Assembly: GCA_019414445.1 (NCBI GenBank)
Contig: DXMA01000011.1
Span: 20,107-84,106, forward strand
Direction: 5' to 3'
DNA length: 64,000 nt
Source of the DNA: Collinsella sp.
GTDB taxonomy: Bacteria > Actinomycetota > Coriobacteriia > Coriobacteriales > Coriobacteriaceae
Made by a program: the position numbers and the translations under genes. The notes under the pieces were generated by a model. The model was not told the DNA's origin and ran no database searches. It saw only the letters and a list, made by a program, of their open reading frames with translations. Shown piece after piece: positions 24,135 to 34,050 of this stretch; position 1 is the first letter of the stretch; the number at the start of each line of letters is the position of its first letter.

Positions 24135-27100
24135 CTAGCGAGGCCTATCCGAATTGACCTCATTGGCGGTGTCGGTTTCGAGCGCCGTGCGGCGGGCGCT
24201 GTAGGCGACGAGGCCGGCGCCTGCCGCGGCGAGTGCTGCAGCGGCTGCCGTAAGGGGAGCGTTGACATCGCCCGTGCCCGCAAGTGCGCCCGCTTTTCCG
24301 GAGCGCTTGTTATTGTCGTGGTCCTTGCCACTGCCGGAGCTGCTTCCGCCGGAGCCGCCGCCCTCGTCAGTACCGCCGCCACTTGAGCCACCATCGCCGT
24401 CCGCCGGCATCGGGGCGTCGTGAAGTCCTGTCGTATCCGCGCTATCGCATACGCCGACCTGAATTTCTGAGCGTTCGCATGCCGCGTCGGGCACATGAAG
24501 CTCGTGCAGTACGGCACCCAGCGCCGAGTTTGCGCCCGGTCGGATTTCCTTGAGCGTTACGGGATCGAGCGCCACCAGGTCACGCGCCTTCGCATACAGC
24601 GTTACGCGTTTGCCCACTTCGTCGCTCCAACTCTCGGGGATAGCGAAGCTCATGCGGAACTGTGCCGTGCAACCCGGTGCCAGCACGGCGTTGCCGTTGT
24701 CGGCTACCAGCGGGTGCGTTGCAAAACATGCGCCCAGCGTCTCGAGCGCGTACTTCACGTGTGCCATGTCGTTGGCCGAAGCGTCTTCGGCAAGCTCTGG
24801 ATCGTGGATCGAAGCCATGCGTGCGTTCGCTCCGAATCCGATGGATGCGCTGGAGAACGGCTGGCTGGAGCCCTCTCGGTACAGATCGATCGTGCCGGCG
24901 GTCAGCAAAGTGTTGCCGTCGTTTCGCACCGTGACCATGAAGGACTCGCCTGCTGCTCCGGGCACCACCGCGCCCGAGGTAGCGACCGCGCCCGTCGGAG
25001 TGGCACACGCCACCAAGGGCACTTCGATGCCGTGCAGCTCTGCCTCGCTCTGCTCCGCGCTCACAATGTGCGTGGCGAGCGCGGAGAGAATGCCTCCCGA
25101 CGTCAAAAATGCCGTTATCTGATCGACGGGATGGTCCAGCTCGCACATCACGAACGGCTCCGTGAACAGATCGCCTGCCAAGGTGCTGGCGAAGATGCGG
25201 AAGTGCTTGCCCATCACTGCTACCGGGTTGCCTTCTTCGTCGTAGGTTTGTCCCACCTTGCCATCGGTGTTCTCTACATAGAGCACGCACCTGCCGTTGT
25301 TGCTCACGCTAAACGATGCCGGGCCACAGCCTGCCGCGCCCACGGGCCGCGTTGCAAATGCCGATGCGCCTCGCGTCCAAGTAATATGCTGCAGTTGCTC
25401 GTTGACGGTTGCCAAAAAGCCCGTGTGCTGCGGCCACGGTACCGCACGGGGCACCGCGGCGTCCGGCGGCATAACGCCCCAGCCCGCAATGGACCGGCCG
25501 ATCACGGCGTACGATGCGCAGCCGCAACCGTCTGCGGTCTCGTACGCAACGGGCACCACCATTTTGCCGTTGATGTTTTCGGGCTCGCCCAGCTCGATAC
25601 TCGAAGGTGCCTGCGGAAAGCGGAGAACTTGGCGGAACGTCAGGCTGTCGCCCGAAACGTCCGACCACAGGGTAAAGCACTCCAGCGCAACCTCAGCCCC
25701 GTTGCCGAGCGCCTTTTCTGCGGTGGTTCCGCGGCGGTGGAGGTAGGCACCCGACAGGCGCCCGTCGACCAGCGTCTTGCCCACCGTGATACGCGGGCAC
25801 TGCAGGCAATGGTAGCCATCCTCTTGCAGGCGGCCGTGCGAGATGCTGCGCCATGACGTATGCGACACCACGCGGATTTCGTCATTACTTATGCGCAGGC
25901 GTACAACGGACAGTATGCCGGCTGTGCTTGCCGTATCGAAAAGGGTGTTGTCGCCGGCGGGGCGCTCGCCCGAGACCAGCAGCACGTAGGCGTCCCGGTT
26001 TCCTCTACCGTCCGTATATTCCACCACGTCGAAGTCGTAATCGTATATGCTGTCGCGCTCCACGTCGTTCTCGCCAAACCCAAGGGGAAAGTCCACGGGC
26101 ATGGGAGCGGACCACGTGCCGTTTGCCTTTGTGTGCACCACCAGGCGCGAGCGGCCATTGTCGCCGTAGCGCACCGAGGCGATACGGAACAGGCATTCTG
26201 CGCCGGCAATCATTGCCAGCTTCATGTGAGCTTCGCTGAGCACGCCGGAAAACAGCACACTGTCGCTCGATGGTTTGATACCGCCACGCTCGTCCTCCGA
26301 TACACCAGCAGAATTGGCGTTGGGGTCCGCAACGGCGTTCGTCGCCTGCCCGATATAGGTGTACTTATACATTGGCGCGGCGTTTTCGTCGTTCTCTATC
26401 AGTGCATGGACGAAATGCTCGATCTGTCCCGTGTCGTCGCTTTCTGCATTCGCCTCGAGCTCAATGCGCGTGACCGCTTGATCCCAATCGCGCACGACAG
26501 GCGCGGCGTTTACGGCAGTGGCCTTAACCTCGGCGCGTGCGAGCAGCTCGGCGTTAGTGACGATGGTGGCCGATGCGATAAATTGCGGCACACCACCTGC
26601 CTCGGCGTTGCCGCCCGAGCCGAAGCAGGCGTTCAGCGTATAAGGCGTATCTCCACCCAAGGCCAGCTCAGAGCGCTGGAGTACATACTGGTCGCCGTTG
26701 TTCACCGACATATTCCACGAATCGGCGAGTGTGGGCCACGATCCCGACCAAGCCTTGGTGGTCCACTTGAACATAACGAACTGGAGTATCACATCGACAT
26801 CGACGTCTGCACCTACGCGCAGTCGCGGAAGCGGGTGTCCATCTGCCTTCTCGTACCCAATGAACAGCGTGAGGGATGCGGCGCCGCGCACGGCAGACGA
26901 GGCGACGCCCGCAACGCCGGCTCCAAAGGTAACGGCAAGCCCGATCTGGATGGTGAACGAGCCCGACGTGTTTGACCAATCGAGCGAAATGTTTTTAAAA
27001 AACGCCGCGCCGCTACCGTGCGTGTGGGCGCCCACGGCGAGCGCCAGTTTTGCCAGCACCCAGGGGTTGACGTTTAGGAAAAACGGTACCGGTCCTAGGG

Positions 27101-28502
27101 TAAACTGCTCAGTCCAATTGAGGTCGGTTCTTACCTGGAAGAGGGCCTTAATATTGCCGTATGCGGGGTCGTTGTTGTTGCCCCAGGTTTTGCCCGCCCA
27201 ATCGTAGGCGAGCGAGCCGTACAGCTGTGTGGCGATATCCATCGTGAACAGCAGTGTGCAATGGTGGCAAAGGAGCTTGGTGTTTCTTGGATCGGTGCCC
27301 GAACCGGCACTCATGCTCTTGTACTGATTCCACTTCCCTTCCATTTCGTCGAGGTAGCGGCTTGCCTGCTTGGCGCCCGACTCACGCGGCGATTTCTTCC
27401 AGTATTCCGGATCAGGATTGCCCGAATCGTTCATATAGCTGGCTGGTTTGTATCCTCCGCCAAACAGCACGTATCCAGCAAACGAGAAATCGAAGAGGAT
27501 CGGAAATGTGGGCATCCAACACGTGAACTTATTACCACCGATGCCGGGAAACGATGCGGGGAAATCAAACGGAGTGACCTCTTGGTCCATGGTGGTGGGA
27601 ATGATGGTGGTCGAGCCCGATTCCGCCTTTGCGGTCGGCGCGGTGACAACGGCCATGGGGGAGGAGAGCGTGTAGGTTTTGCCCTGATAGTCGAGGACAA
27701 AGCGCAGCTTGCACCCTTCTTCCAGAAAGCCCGATGCCGCATCGAGGAACGTGTCTTCAAGCGTGAACGTTGCCAGATTATCCGAACCCGATGCACTGGC
27801 CTTGACTTGGCCAATCTGAGTGACGGTTTCGGGTGAGCTGCCCGCGGCAGGCGTCACTTTGTTGACGCGCAGCGTTGCCTGTCCGCCCTGTGGCAGATGT
27901 GCCTGAACGGTAAAGGCGTGCGTATCGGGCTGCTCGTTTGCCGTGTCGTCCTTCGGCAATGCCATGAACGTGGCTTCAGCGTACTGGATGTCCCATTCGT
28001 CAAACGTGAGTTGGCGGAAGTACGGCTCGCCATCGGAGAGCGGACGTGTGGGTGCGGTAATGGCGGTGCCGCCTTGGACACGCGCGAGGGGAATCTCGAC
28101 ATCGCGGTAGCCCGCCATGCTAATGGAGATGCTGCCGTTAAAGTCGTACGCGTCGAGAAGCGTTGCCTCGTCTACGTAGCCTTCCGAAAGTGGCGCGACC
28201 TCAAAGATGGCCGTGCCCTCGTCGTCGGTCGTGGCGGTGAGCTGCTTGCCCGCGGCATAACGCGACGCGAGCGTGACCTGGGCTCCCGTGATGGGCATAT
28301 TCTTGTTGGCGACGTCGACCACGACCACACCAAACATGGTGCGCGAGAGAACGAGCACCCTGAAGGGGTCTTTTTCGTCGGCATAGGCTTCGGTGGGCGC
28401 GAACGGCAGCAGGAAGGCATTTTCGCTTCCCGGCACGCGAGGCAACATGATGCTCGCTAGCGAGGACGCTCCGGCAACAAGTAACGAACGGCGGTCAAGC
28501 AT
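24135..28502 (-). CDS. Large LAxTG-anchored surface protein
   Basis: 1455 residues. N-terminus MLDRRSLLVAGASSLASIML is a signal peptide with a twin arginine (possible Tat substrate), ending near YADEK. A carboxypeptidase-regulatory-like fold follows (VVDVANKNMPITGAQVTL). The C-terminus has a Gly/Ser/Asp-rich linker, sortase motif LAGTG at 1407-1411, an Ala-rich membrane helix and RR. LAxTG is the class E sortase signal of high-GC Actinomycetota. The middle is large, tryptophan-poor and unassigned, perhaps a propeller. ATG at 28500-28502 has GGGAG upstream. The adjacent LuxR-type gene on the same strand probably controls it. Confidence 0.8.
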   Translation of the reverse strand: MLDRRSLLVAGASSLASIMLPRVPGSENAFLLPFAPTEAYADEKDPFRVLVLSRTMFGVVVVDVANKNMPITGAQVTLASRYAAGKQLTATTDDEGTAIFEVAPLSEGYVDEATLLDAYDFNGSISISMAGYRDVEIPLARVQGGTAITAPTRPLSDGEPYFRQLTFDEWDIQYAEATFMALPKDDTANEQPDTHAFTVQAHLPQGGQATLRVNKVTPAAGSSPETVTQIGQVKASASGSDNLATFTLEDTFLDAASGFLEEGCKLRFVLDYQGKTYTLSSPMAVVTAPTAKAESGSTTIIPTTMDQEVTPFDFPASFPGIGGNKFTCWMPTFPILFDFSFAGYVLFGGGYKPASYMNDSGNPDPEYWKKSPRESGAKQASRYLDEMEGKWNQYKSMSAGSGTDPRNTKLLCHHCTLLFTMDIATQLYGSLAYDWAGKTWGNNNDPAYGNIKALFQVRTDLNWTEQFTLGPVPFFLNVNPWVLAKLALAVGAHTHGSGAAFFKNISLDWSNTSGSFTIQIGLAVTFGAGVAGVASSAVRGAASLTLFIGYEKADGHPLPRLRVGADVDVDVILQFVMFKWTTKAWSGSWPTLADSWNMSVNNGDQYVLQRSELALGGDTPYTLNACFGSGGNAEAGGVPQFIASATIVTNAELLARAEVKATAVNAAPVVRDWDQAVTRIELEANAESDDTGQIEHFVHALIENDENAAPMYKYTYIGQATNAVADPNANSAGVSEDERGGIKPSSDSVLFSGVLSEAHMKLAMIAGAECLFRIASVRYGDNGRSRLVVHTKANGTWSAPMPVDFPLGFGENDVERDSIYDYDFDVVEYTDGRGNRDAYVLLVSGERPAGDNTLFDTASTAGILSVVRLRISNDEIRVVSHTSWRSISHGRLQEDGYHCLQCPRITVGKTLVDGRLSGAYLHRRGTTAEKALGNGAEVALECFTLWSDVSGDSLTFRQVLRFPQAPSSIELGEPENINGKMVVPVAYETADGCGCASYAVIGRSIAGWGVMPPDAAVPRAVPWPQHTGFLATVNEQLQHITWTRGASAFATRPVGAAGCGPASFSVSNNGRCVLYVENTDGKVGQTYDEEGNPVAVMGKHFRIFASTLAGDLFTEPFVMCELDHPVDQITAFLTSGGILSALATHIVSAEQSEAELHGIEVPLVACATPTGAVATSGAVVPGAAGESFMVTVRNDGNTLLTAGTIDLYREGSSQPFSSASIGFGANARMASIHDPELAEDASANDMAHVKYALETLGACFATHPLVADNGNAVLAPGCTAQFRMSFAIPESWSDEVGKRVTLYAKARDLVALDPVTLKEIRPGANSALGAVLHELHVPDAACERSEIQVGVCDSADTTGLHDAPMPADGDGGSSGGGTDEGGGSGGSSSGSGKDHDNNKRSGKAGALAGTGDVNAPLTAAAAALAAAGAGLVAYSARRTALETDTANEVNSDRPR

Positions 28503-28657
28503 CTTGGGCTCCCATCCCGCAAATATCGGTGGAAATAATCCAATTTTGCGAGATGGTGCCCCGTGGCGGTAGTGCCGTTCAAGGGCCAAAATGTCCAATT
28601 TGAGAGAGCGAAGCGCCGGGTTCCGGAACGCGTTCGATGCGCTTGGCAGCCCGGTCG

Positions 28658-29662
28658 CTAACGCAGCATATGCGCGACCAGCTCGGCGCGTGTGCCGATG
28701 CCAAGCTTTGCGTATACGCCGAATAGGCGGTTTTTGACGGTGCCCGGCGATACTCCCATGTGGCGTGCGATTTCGGCGTTGGTCCACCCACGACAGGCGA
28801 GCATGGCCATGGTGAATTCCGTGGTCGTTAGATCGTCGGCCACGTCCTCGCCCGAATCGGGGTTGTGGATGCGCCGCCAGCCGTAGCTGAATCGATACGT
28901 GATCTCGATGATGCGTGCGAAATCGTCAGGGTATTGCGATTTTAGGCATGCCTCGATGAGTCCCTGCAAAAGGCCATGGTGTTCGCCGATGAGTTCGATA
29001 AGGCCGTCGGGGCGCGCAATGTCCCAAGCGGCGCCAAAATGCGCTTTTGCGGCGTCGACGTCTTTGAGACTCATACAGGCCATTGAAGCCGACAAGTGCA
29101 GGAATAGCTCCGAGATGGGGTAGCTTCCCTGTTTCATAATCAGGGCGTTTTCCGCCATGCCCAGGCTGCGGCCGTATTCGCCGCGCAGATACAACGCGTG
29201 CGCCATCACGTAGCTGGCGAACAGGCGCAGGCCTTCGGGCAGATGCGCCGCAAGTGGATAAAACTCTTCGGCAGAATACGGGGAAGGCAAGTGCAACAGG
29301 ACGCTCGCGGCGGAGGCGAACAGGATATGCGTGGCGTGGACGGCAGACGATTCCCCGTCAGTTGGCGTATCGAGGATGCCCGCAAGGCAACGACGGGCAT
29401 CGGTGATACGGTTGAGCGACAGACTGGCATATCCGCAGATAAGGCATGCGGAATAGCGCAGCGCGGGGTCGGTGGCGTCAAGATAGGGGCGTGCTGTCTC
29501 GGCGGCGAGTGTGGCCTGTCCGCGAAAGTACAGCGCTTCCGCCGTGGCGATGGTGCGTGAATCGGGGTCGGAAATGCCTGCAACCGCAGCGTCAATCTGC
29601 CCCGGCACAAAGGCGGTGCACATCAACGGCATGGGAATGAGCGGGTAACCATCGCAGTCCAT
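28658..29662 (-). CDS. LuxR family transcriptional regulator
   Basis: 334 residues. The C-terminal HTH is clear: TTEFTMAMLACRGWTNAEIA, RHMGVSPGTVKNRLFGVYAK. The first ~250 residues are alpha-helical, TPR-like and without a receiver domain, like other stand-alone LuxR regulators that are numerous in Coriobacteriia. ATG at 29660-29662 with GGGAGATGG upstream. Sits 156 bp upstream of the surface protein gene in the same direction, so that gene is a likely target. Confidence 0.85.
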   Translation of the reverse strand: MDCDGYPLIPMPLMCTAFVPGQIDAAVAGISDPDSRTIATAEALYFRGQATLAAETARPYLDATDPALRYSACLICGYASLSLNRITDARRCLAGILDTPTDGESSAVHATHILFASAASVLLHLPSPYSAEEFYPLAAHLPEGLRLFASYVMAHALYLRGEYGRSLGMAENALIMKQGSYPISELFLHLSASMACMSLKDVDAAKAHFGAAWDIARPDGLIELIGEHHGLLQGLIEACLKSQYPDDFARIIEITYRFSYGWRRIHNPDSGEDVADDLTTTEFTMAMLACRGWTNAEIARHMGVSPGTVKNRLFGVYAKLGIGTRAELVAHMLR

Positions 29663-29958
29663 CTTCCATCTCCCATCAGGTGGCAACAATAGCAGCAATT
29701 GTACTCCTGTTGCTCGGGACTGGAATTTATGGTTATCGCCTACGATTATGCCGAACGTATAAAGGAAGAGTCTATTGGCGATGCTCCCAAGGTGGCTACC
29801 GAAGCCTAGCTGACCTCGACATTAGGAAAAATTGCCACCCCTGCAAAAAGCTCCGTCGCAGCGATGGGAAACGAACCTCGCTCTGCATATAATGAGGGCA
29901 TATGACAGCGCGTTTGCATATGCGCGGCGCGTTCCATCGACCCGAAAAGGAGCCCTGC

Positions 29959-30939
29959 ATGGATCCCAACAAGCGTCCCGACGATATGGTGCGTATCACC
30001 ACTCCCGAACTTGCCCAGGTGTTCATCGACGAGCAGGTCGCCGCAATCCGTGAGCAGATCGGTGACAAGAAGGTCCTGCTGGCCCTTTCCGGCGGCGTTG
30101 ACAGCTCTGTCGTCGCGGCGCTGCTCATCAAAGCTATCGGCAAGCAGCTCATCTGCGTGCACGTGAACCATGGCCTCATGCGTAAGGGCGAGAGCGAGCA
30201 GGTCGTCGACGTCTTCAAGAACCAGATGGATGCGAACCTGGTCTATGTCGACGCTACTGATCGCTTCCTGGATAAGCTCGTGGACGTCGAGGAGCCCGAG
30301 GCCAAGCGCAAGATTATCGGCGCCGAGTTTATCCGCGTGTTCGAGGAAGAGGCCCGAAAGGTGGGCGACGAGGTCAGCTTCCTCGCCCAGGGCACCATCT
30401 ATCCCGACATCCTGGAGTCCCAGGATGGCGTGAAGGCTCACCACAACGTGGGCGGCCTGCCCGAGGATCTGCAATTTGAGCTTTGCGAGCCCGTTAAGCT
30501 GCTGTACAAGGACGAGGTGCGCGTCGTGGGCCGCGAGCTCGGCCTGCCCGAGAACATGGTTGAGCGTCAGCCGTTCCCCGGTCCTGGCCTGGGCGTCCGC
30601 TGCCTTGGCGCCATCACCCGTGACCGTCTCGAGGCGCTGCGCGAGGCCGATGCCATCGTGCGCGAAGAGATCGACAAGGCCGGCCTGACCATCTGGCAGT
30701 ACTTTGCCGTAGTGCCCGATTTCCGCGCTACCGGTGTGCGCGAGGGCAAGCGCGCCTACGACTGGCCCTGCATCATCCGTTGCATCAACACCGTCGACGT
30801 CATGACCGCCGAGGTGCCTGAGCTCGACTGGGCGCTGCTCAAGCGCATTACCGCTCGCGTGACCGCCGAGGTCCCCGGTATTTGCCGCGTTTGCTACGAC
30901 CTCACGCCGAAGCCCGTTGGCACGGTCGAGTGGGAGTAA
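29959..30939 (+). CDS. guaA: GMP synthase ATP-pyrophosphatase/dimerisation subunit
   Basis: 326 residues. PP-loop SGGVDSS (44-50), HVNHGLMRKGESE, AQGTIYPDILES and RQPFPGPGLGVRCLG are GuaA landmarks; the end CYDLTPKPVGTVEWE is the dimerisation domain. The N-terminal glutamine amidotransferase domain is absent, so ammonia must come from a separate GATase subunit or from free ammonium. Converts XMP to GMP. GGAG precedes the ATG; TATAAT at 29888-29893 is a likely -10 box. Confidence 0.9.
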   Translation: MDPNKRPDDMVRITTPELAQVFIDEQVAAIREQIGDKKVLLALSGGVDSSVVAALLIKAIGKQLICVHVNHGLMRKGESEQVVDVFKNQMDANLVYVDATDRFLDKLVDVEEPEAKRKIIGAEFIRVFEEEARKVGDEVSFLAQGTIYPDILESQDGVKAHHNVGGLPEDLQFELCEPVKLLYKDEVRVVGRELGLPENMVERQPFPGPGLGVRCLGAITRDRLEALREADAIVREEIDKAGLTIWQYFAVVPDFRATGVREGKRAYDWPCIIRCINTVDVMTAEVPELDWALLKRITARVTAEVPGICRVCYDLTPKPVGTVEWE

Positions 30940-30973
30940 GCTAACTCAGCTGGTAGGCGACGAGAACTAGCAG

Positions 30974-31050
30974 ATGTGACAAAGGGACAGTCCCTTTGTC
31001 ACATCCTCGATATTATGTGCGGGATGGTACGCCACGCGGCGTGCCATCCC
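30974..31050. repeat. Palindromic repeat R1 plus second hairpin
   Basis: A perfect 31-nt palindrome (30974-31004) with half-site ATGTGACAAAGGGAC, then a second hairpin GGGATGGTACGCC / GGCGTGCCATCCC (31021-31050). It lies between the convergent guaA and sensor kinase genes. The same two-hairpin unit is at 35031-35107. Confidence 0.75.
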
Positions 31051-31055
31051 GTTCG

Positions 31056-32204
31056 TTATTTTAATGAGCCGAGTGCGCGAGTGGGAAGAGTCACGAGCAT
31101 GGTCGTTCCGCGCTCCGAGCTCTCTTCGACCTCGATGGAGCCGCCGTGGAGTGCGGCAATCTCCCAGACCAGTGCAAGCCCCAGCCCCACGCCGCCATAT
31201 GCCCTGCTGCGCGATTTGTCGACGCGAAAGAAGGGCTGAAAGATGCTCGTCTGGTATTGCTCGGGAATGCCCGGTCCCTGGTCGCGCACGCGTAGCAGCA
31301 CGCGGTCGCCTTCGGCGCAGGTTTTGATTTGCACGGTCGAGTTGGGCGCGCTATAGCGTATGGCGTTTTCGGTCAAGTTGAACAGCAACCGATAGATCAG
31401 CGTGTCGCTGCCGATCGTTTGCGCGTCGCCCTCACTTGTAAGCGTGATGTCTTTTTGCTCGGCAAGGGGTGCCAGGTCCGTGAGCACTTCTTCGATCATC
31501 GGCGCTAGGTCAATCACATCGTTGCAAGGGACACTGCGCAGCTCGCTCATCTCGAGCAGGGTCTTTGTCATGTGCGTCATTCGCTCGGTCTGCTCCTGCA
31601 GCAGCCCGAGCAGGCTCGCTGTATCGGCGTCGACGTCGGGGTGCTCGGCGCAAAACAGCTCAACCTGGGCCTGCATGAGCGCAAGCGGCGTGCGCAGTTC
31701 GTGCGCCGCATTGCCCGTAAACTGTCTTTGTGCGGAAAATCCCTCGTCAAGGCGGGTAATCATGTCGTTAAACGACGCGCTGCAGCGCCTGAGTTCAGAG
31801 GGCACGTCCTCGCTGATTTTTGTGTCGGCGAGGTTGTCGGGCCGCACGCTCTCGACTTGCGTCGCAAAGAAGCGCAACGGCCGCAGCGCATGTCCGCTCA
31901 CAAAGTAGGCCAGCACGCCGCCGAGCAGCGTCACCGCCGCAGTTATATACCAGCTCGTCGCGCCAAACGATTCTTGGGCGTCGTTCACGACGATGGTCAG
32001 CGCGTCGTCGAGCTCTTTGTTTGTCGGGTCAAATGAGCTGGGCGAGGCCGCCTCCACCTTGCTGTGCGCCGATAGTTCATTGCCGATCGAGTCCATGTAG
32101 CGCATGCCGGAGTAGCCAACCAGGCAATTCATAAGTACGCAGGTTGAACATATCAGCAGTGCCGTCATCAACGTGATGCGCCACTGCAGCGGCAGCCGCT
32201 TCAT
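31056..32204 (-). CDS. Sensor histidine kinase
   Basis: 382 residues. TM helices at about 9-30 and 84-103 flank a short extracytoplasmic loop; HAMP-like linker; phospho-acceptor His168 in GNAAHELRTPLAL; ATPase boxes NLTENAIRYS, DQGPGIPE and GGVGLGLALV. Overlaps the response regulator stop by 4 nt (ATGA). The pair is divergent from the CxxC-peptide/NapH/TlpA module, which suggests it senses redox or envelope state and controls that module. Confidence 0.95.
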   Translation of the reverse strand: MKRLPLQWRITLMTALLICSTCVLMNCLVGYSGMRYMDSIGNELSAHSKVEAASPSSFDPTNKELDDALTIVVNDAQESFGATSWYITAAVTLLGGVLAYFVSGHALRPLRFFATQVESVRPDNLADTKISEDVPSELRRCSASFNDMITRLDEGFSAQRQFTGNAAHELRTPLALMQAQVELFCAEHPDVDADTASLLGLLQEQTERMTHMTKTLLEMSELRSVPCNDVIDLAPMIEEVLTDLAPLAEQKDITLTSEGDAQTIGSDTLIYRLLFNLTENAIRYSAPNSTVQIKTCAEGDRVLLRVRDQGPGIPEQYQTSIFQPFFRVDKSRSRAYGGVGLGLALVWEIAALHGGSIEVEESSERGTTMLVTLPTRALGSLK

Positions 32205-32875
32205 TTGCCGTCCTCCATAACGTAGCCTTCGCCGATTCGGTTGCGGATGGGGTCGTGCCCCAACGCGCCGCGCAGCTTTTTGCGCAGCGACGAGATGTGC
32301 ACGCGGGTCGCGTTGCTAAAGCTGTTGACGCTGCTGTCCCATACATGCTCGATAAGCTCTTCCTGGCTCACCGGCCGCCCCTGGTTAAGCATCAGGTATT
32401 CCAAGATGCCGGTCTCCTTGCGCGTGAGGGATAGGGTCTCGCCGCCCACGGAGGCGAGGCGCGCCTTGGTGTCAAAGCTCAGCGATCCACAGGTTAGAAC
32501 AACGTCGCTTTGCGTAAAGCGCCTGAGCGTGAGGCTGCGTATACGTGCCGCCAGCTCGTCAAGATGGAACGGCTTGGTGAGGTAGTCGTTGGCGCCCGCA
32601 TCGAGCCCCGCTACCTTGTCGGAGACCTCGCCACGTGCCGAGAGCACAAGCACCTTGGTCTCACAATCAGTTGTCCTGAGTTGCCTGAGCACGGTCATGC
32701 CGTCGACATGGGGGAGATTGAGGTCGAGCACGACAAGATCAAAGGTCTCGACATCGAGCAGATCGAGGGCCTGCTGCCCGTCGTAGCAGCAGTCGACGCT
32801 ATAGGCCAAGTTGCGCAGGCTGCGTGCGATCGCATCGCACAGCGCCCGCTCGTCCTCGACGACCAAGATGCGCAT
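32201..32875 (-). CDS. OmpR/PhoB family response regulator
   Basis: 224 residues. Receiver domain with acidic pair VVEDE, phospho-acceptor Asp51 (LVVLDLNLP) and TKPF; C-terminal winged helix (SLTRKETGILEYLMLNQGRP, RVHISSLRKKL). AGGAG precedes the ATG. Cognate partner of the overlapping kinase. Confidence 0.95.
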   Translation of the reverse strand: MRILVVEDERALCDAIARSLRNLAYSVDCCYDGQQALDLLDVETFDLVVLDLNLPHVDGMTVLRQLRTTDCETKVLVLSARGEVSDKVAGLDAGANDYLTKPFHLDELAARIRSLTLRRFTQSDVVLTCGSLSFDTKARLASVGGETLSLTRKETGILEYLMLNQGRPVSQEELIEHVWDSSVNSFSNATRVHISSLRKKLRGALGHDPIRNRIGEGYVMEDGK

Positions 32876-32964
32876 AACGTTCTCCTTGCATAGTCATTCA
32901 CGCTTAACACGGATTTTATAGTCGGTATGGTCCAATGGGTCGCGAAACGAAAGGAGTGGTCAGA

Positions 32965-33111
32965 TTGTTCAAAGCGATTAAGCCTGTGGCGCAGGTGGCT
33001 TTGCTGATCGTTGGGGTAGCCATGGTTGGCTTTGGAATTATGCGCGGCGAGGCGGATGCCGTGCTGGCCAAGGCAATCAGGCTGTGCTTGGAGTGTATCG
33101 GAATTGGATAA
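32965..33111 (+). CDS. CD1871A family CxxC peptide
   Basis: 48 residues from a TTG start with AAAGGAG eight bases upstream (an in-frame ATG at 32935 lacks one). One membrane helix (AQVALLIVGVAMVGFGIM), then RGEADAVLAKAIRLCLECIG; the tail CLECIGIG is the hallmark of the CD1871A family. Always short and easily missed. Overlaps the next gene by eight bases (TTGGATAA), so it is co-translated with the polyferredoxin, implying a membrane redox role. Confidence 0.8.
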   Translation: MFKAIKPVAQVALLIVGVAMVGFGIMRGEADAVLAKAIRLCLECIGIG

Positions 33112-34015
33112 AAGAAAAAACTCTGCATCGCATCTTTTAGCGCAATTTCGTGGATTGATTCAGGCGGCGGCGACGCTTGCGACCAATATTCACCTGCCTA
33201 ACTTTGCCAAGGGCGGCATCTACCAGGGAGCCGGCAAAGCCGTCTGCGTGCCGGGGCTCAACTGCTACTCGTGTCCGGCGGCCTCGGGTGCGTGTCCCAT
33301 CGGGTCGTTTCAGTCGGTGGTGGGCTCGTCTAAGTTTAGCTTTTCGTATTACGTCACCGGAACGCTCATTCTAATCGGCGTGCTGCTGGGACGTTTTGTA
33401 TGCGGCTTTTTGTGCCCGTTTGGATGGCTGCAAGAGCTTTTGCATAAGATTCCCAGCAAGAAGCTCTCCACGAAAAAGCTCAAGCCGCTCACGTACATCA
33501 AGTATGCCGTGCTGTTGTTTGCCGTGGTGCTGCTGCCCGTCTTGGTGGTCAACGATGTGGGTATGGGCGACCCGTTCTTTTGCAAGTACATCTGCCCGCA
33601 GGGCGTGCTCGAGGGCGCGATTCCGCTGTCCATCATGAACATGGGAATCCGCTCCGCGCTGGGAAAGCTCTTTACCTGGAAGCTCGCGATTCTCATTGTG
33701 GTTGCGGTGCTGAGCGTGCTGTTCTACCGCCCCTTCTGTAAATGGATTTGCCCCCTCGGCGCATTTTATGCACTCATGAACAAGGTGTCGTTGCTGGGGA
33801 TTCAGGTCGATCATTGTAAATGCGTCTCGTGCGGCAAGTGCGCCAAGGTGTGCCAGATGGACGTGGACGTTACGCGTACGCCCGACCATGCCGAGTGCAT
33901 TCGTTGCGGCAAATGCGTGGGCGCGTGCCCCGTCGATGCTATTAGCTTTCGCTACGGGCTGGGTGTGACGGGCGACAAACCCGCGCAGTCCACGCAAGCC
34001 TGCGAAAACAAATAG
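33104..34015 (+). CDS. NapH/YccM-like membrane polyferredoxin
   Basis: 303 residues, probable TTG start inside the stop of the preceding peptide gene. Cysteine motifs CPAASGACPIG, VCGFLCPFGWLQE, CKYICPQG and WICPLGAF surround membrane helices, and two 4Fe-4S ferredoxin motifs end it (CVSCGKCAKVC, CIRCGKCVGACP). Expected to carry electrons across or along the membrane, here perhaps to the downstream TlpA thioredoxin. Confidence 0.9.
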   Translation: MDKRKNSASHLLAQFRGLIQAAATLATNIHLPNFAKGGIYQGAGKAVCVPGLNCYSCPAASGACPIGSFQSVVGSSKFSFSYYVTGTLILIGVLLGRFVCGFLCPFGWLQELLHKIPSKKLSTKKLKPLTYIKYAVLLFAVVLLPVLVVNDVGMGDPFFCKYICPQGVLEGAIPLSIMNMGIRSALGKLFTWKLAILIVVAVLSVLFYRPFCKWICPLGAFYALMNKVSLLGIQVDHCKCVSCGKCAKVCQMDVDVTRTPDHAECIRCGKCVGACPVDAISFRYGLGVTGDKPAQSTQACENK

Positions 34016-34050
34016 GTACCTATATAAGTTTCGATATAAACGGAGGAACC

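Noticed and set aside
29729..29809. 26-codon frame MVIAYDYAERIKEESIGDAP...
   Set aside because: Protein-like composition but a poor ribosome site and no family; could be a gene relic. Too weak to list as a gene.
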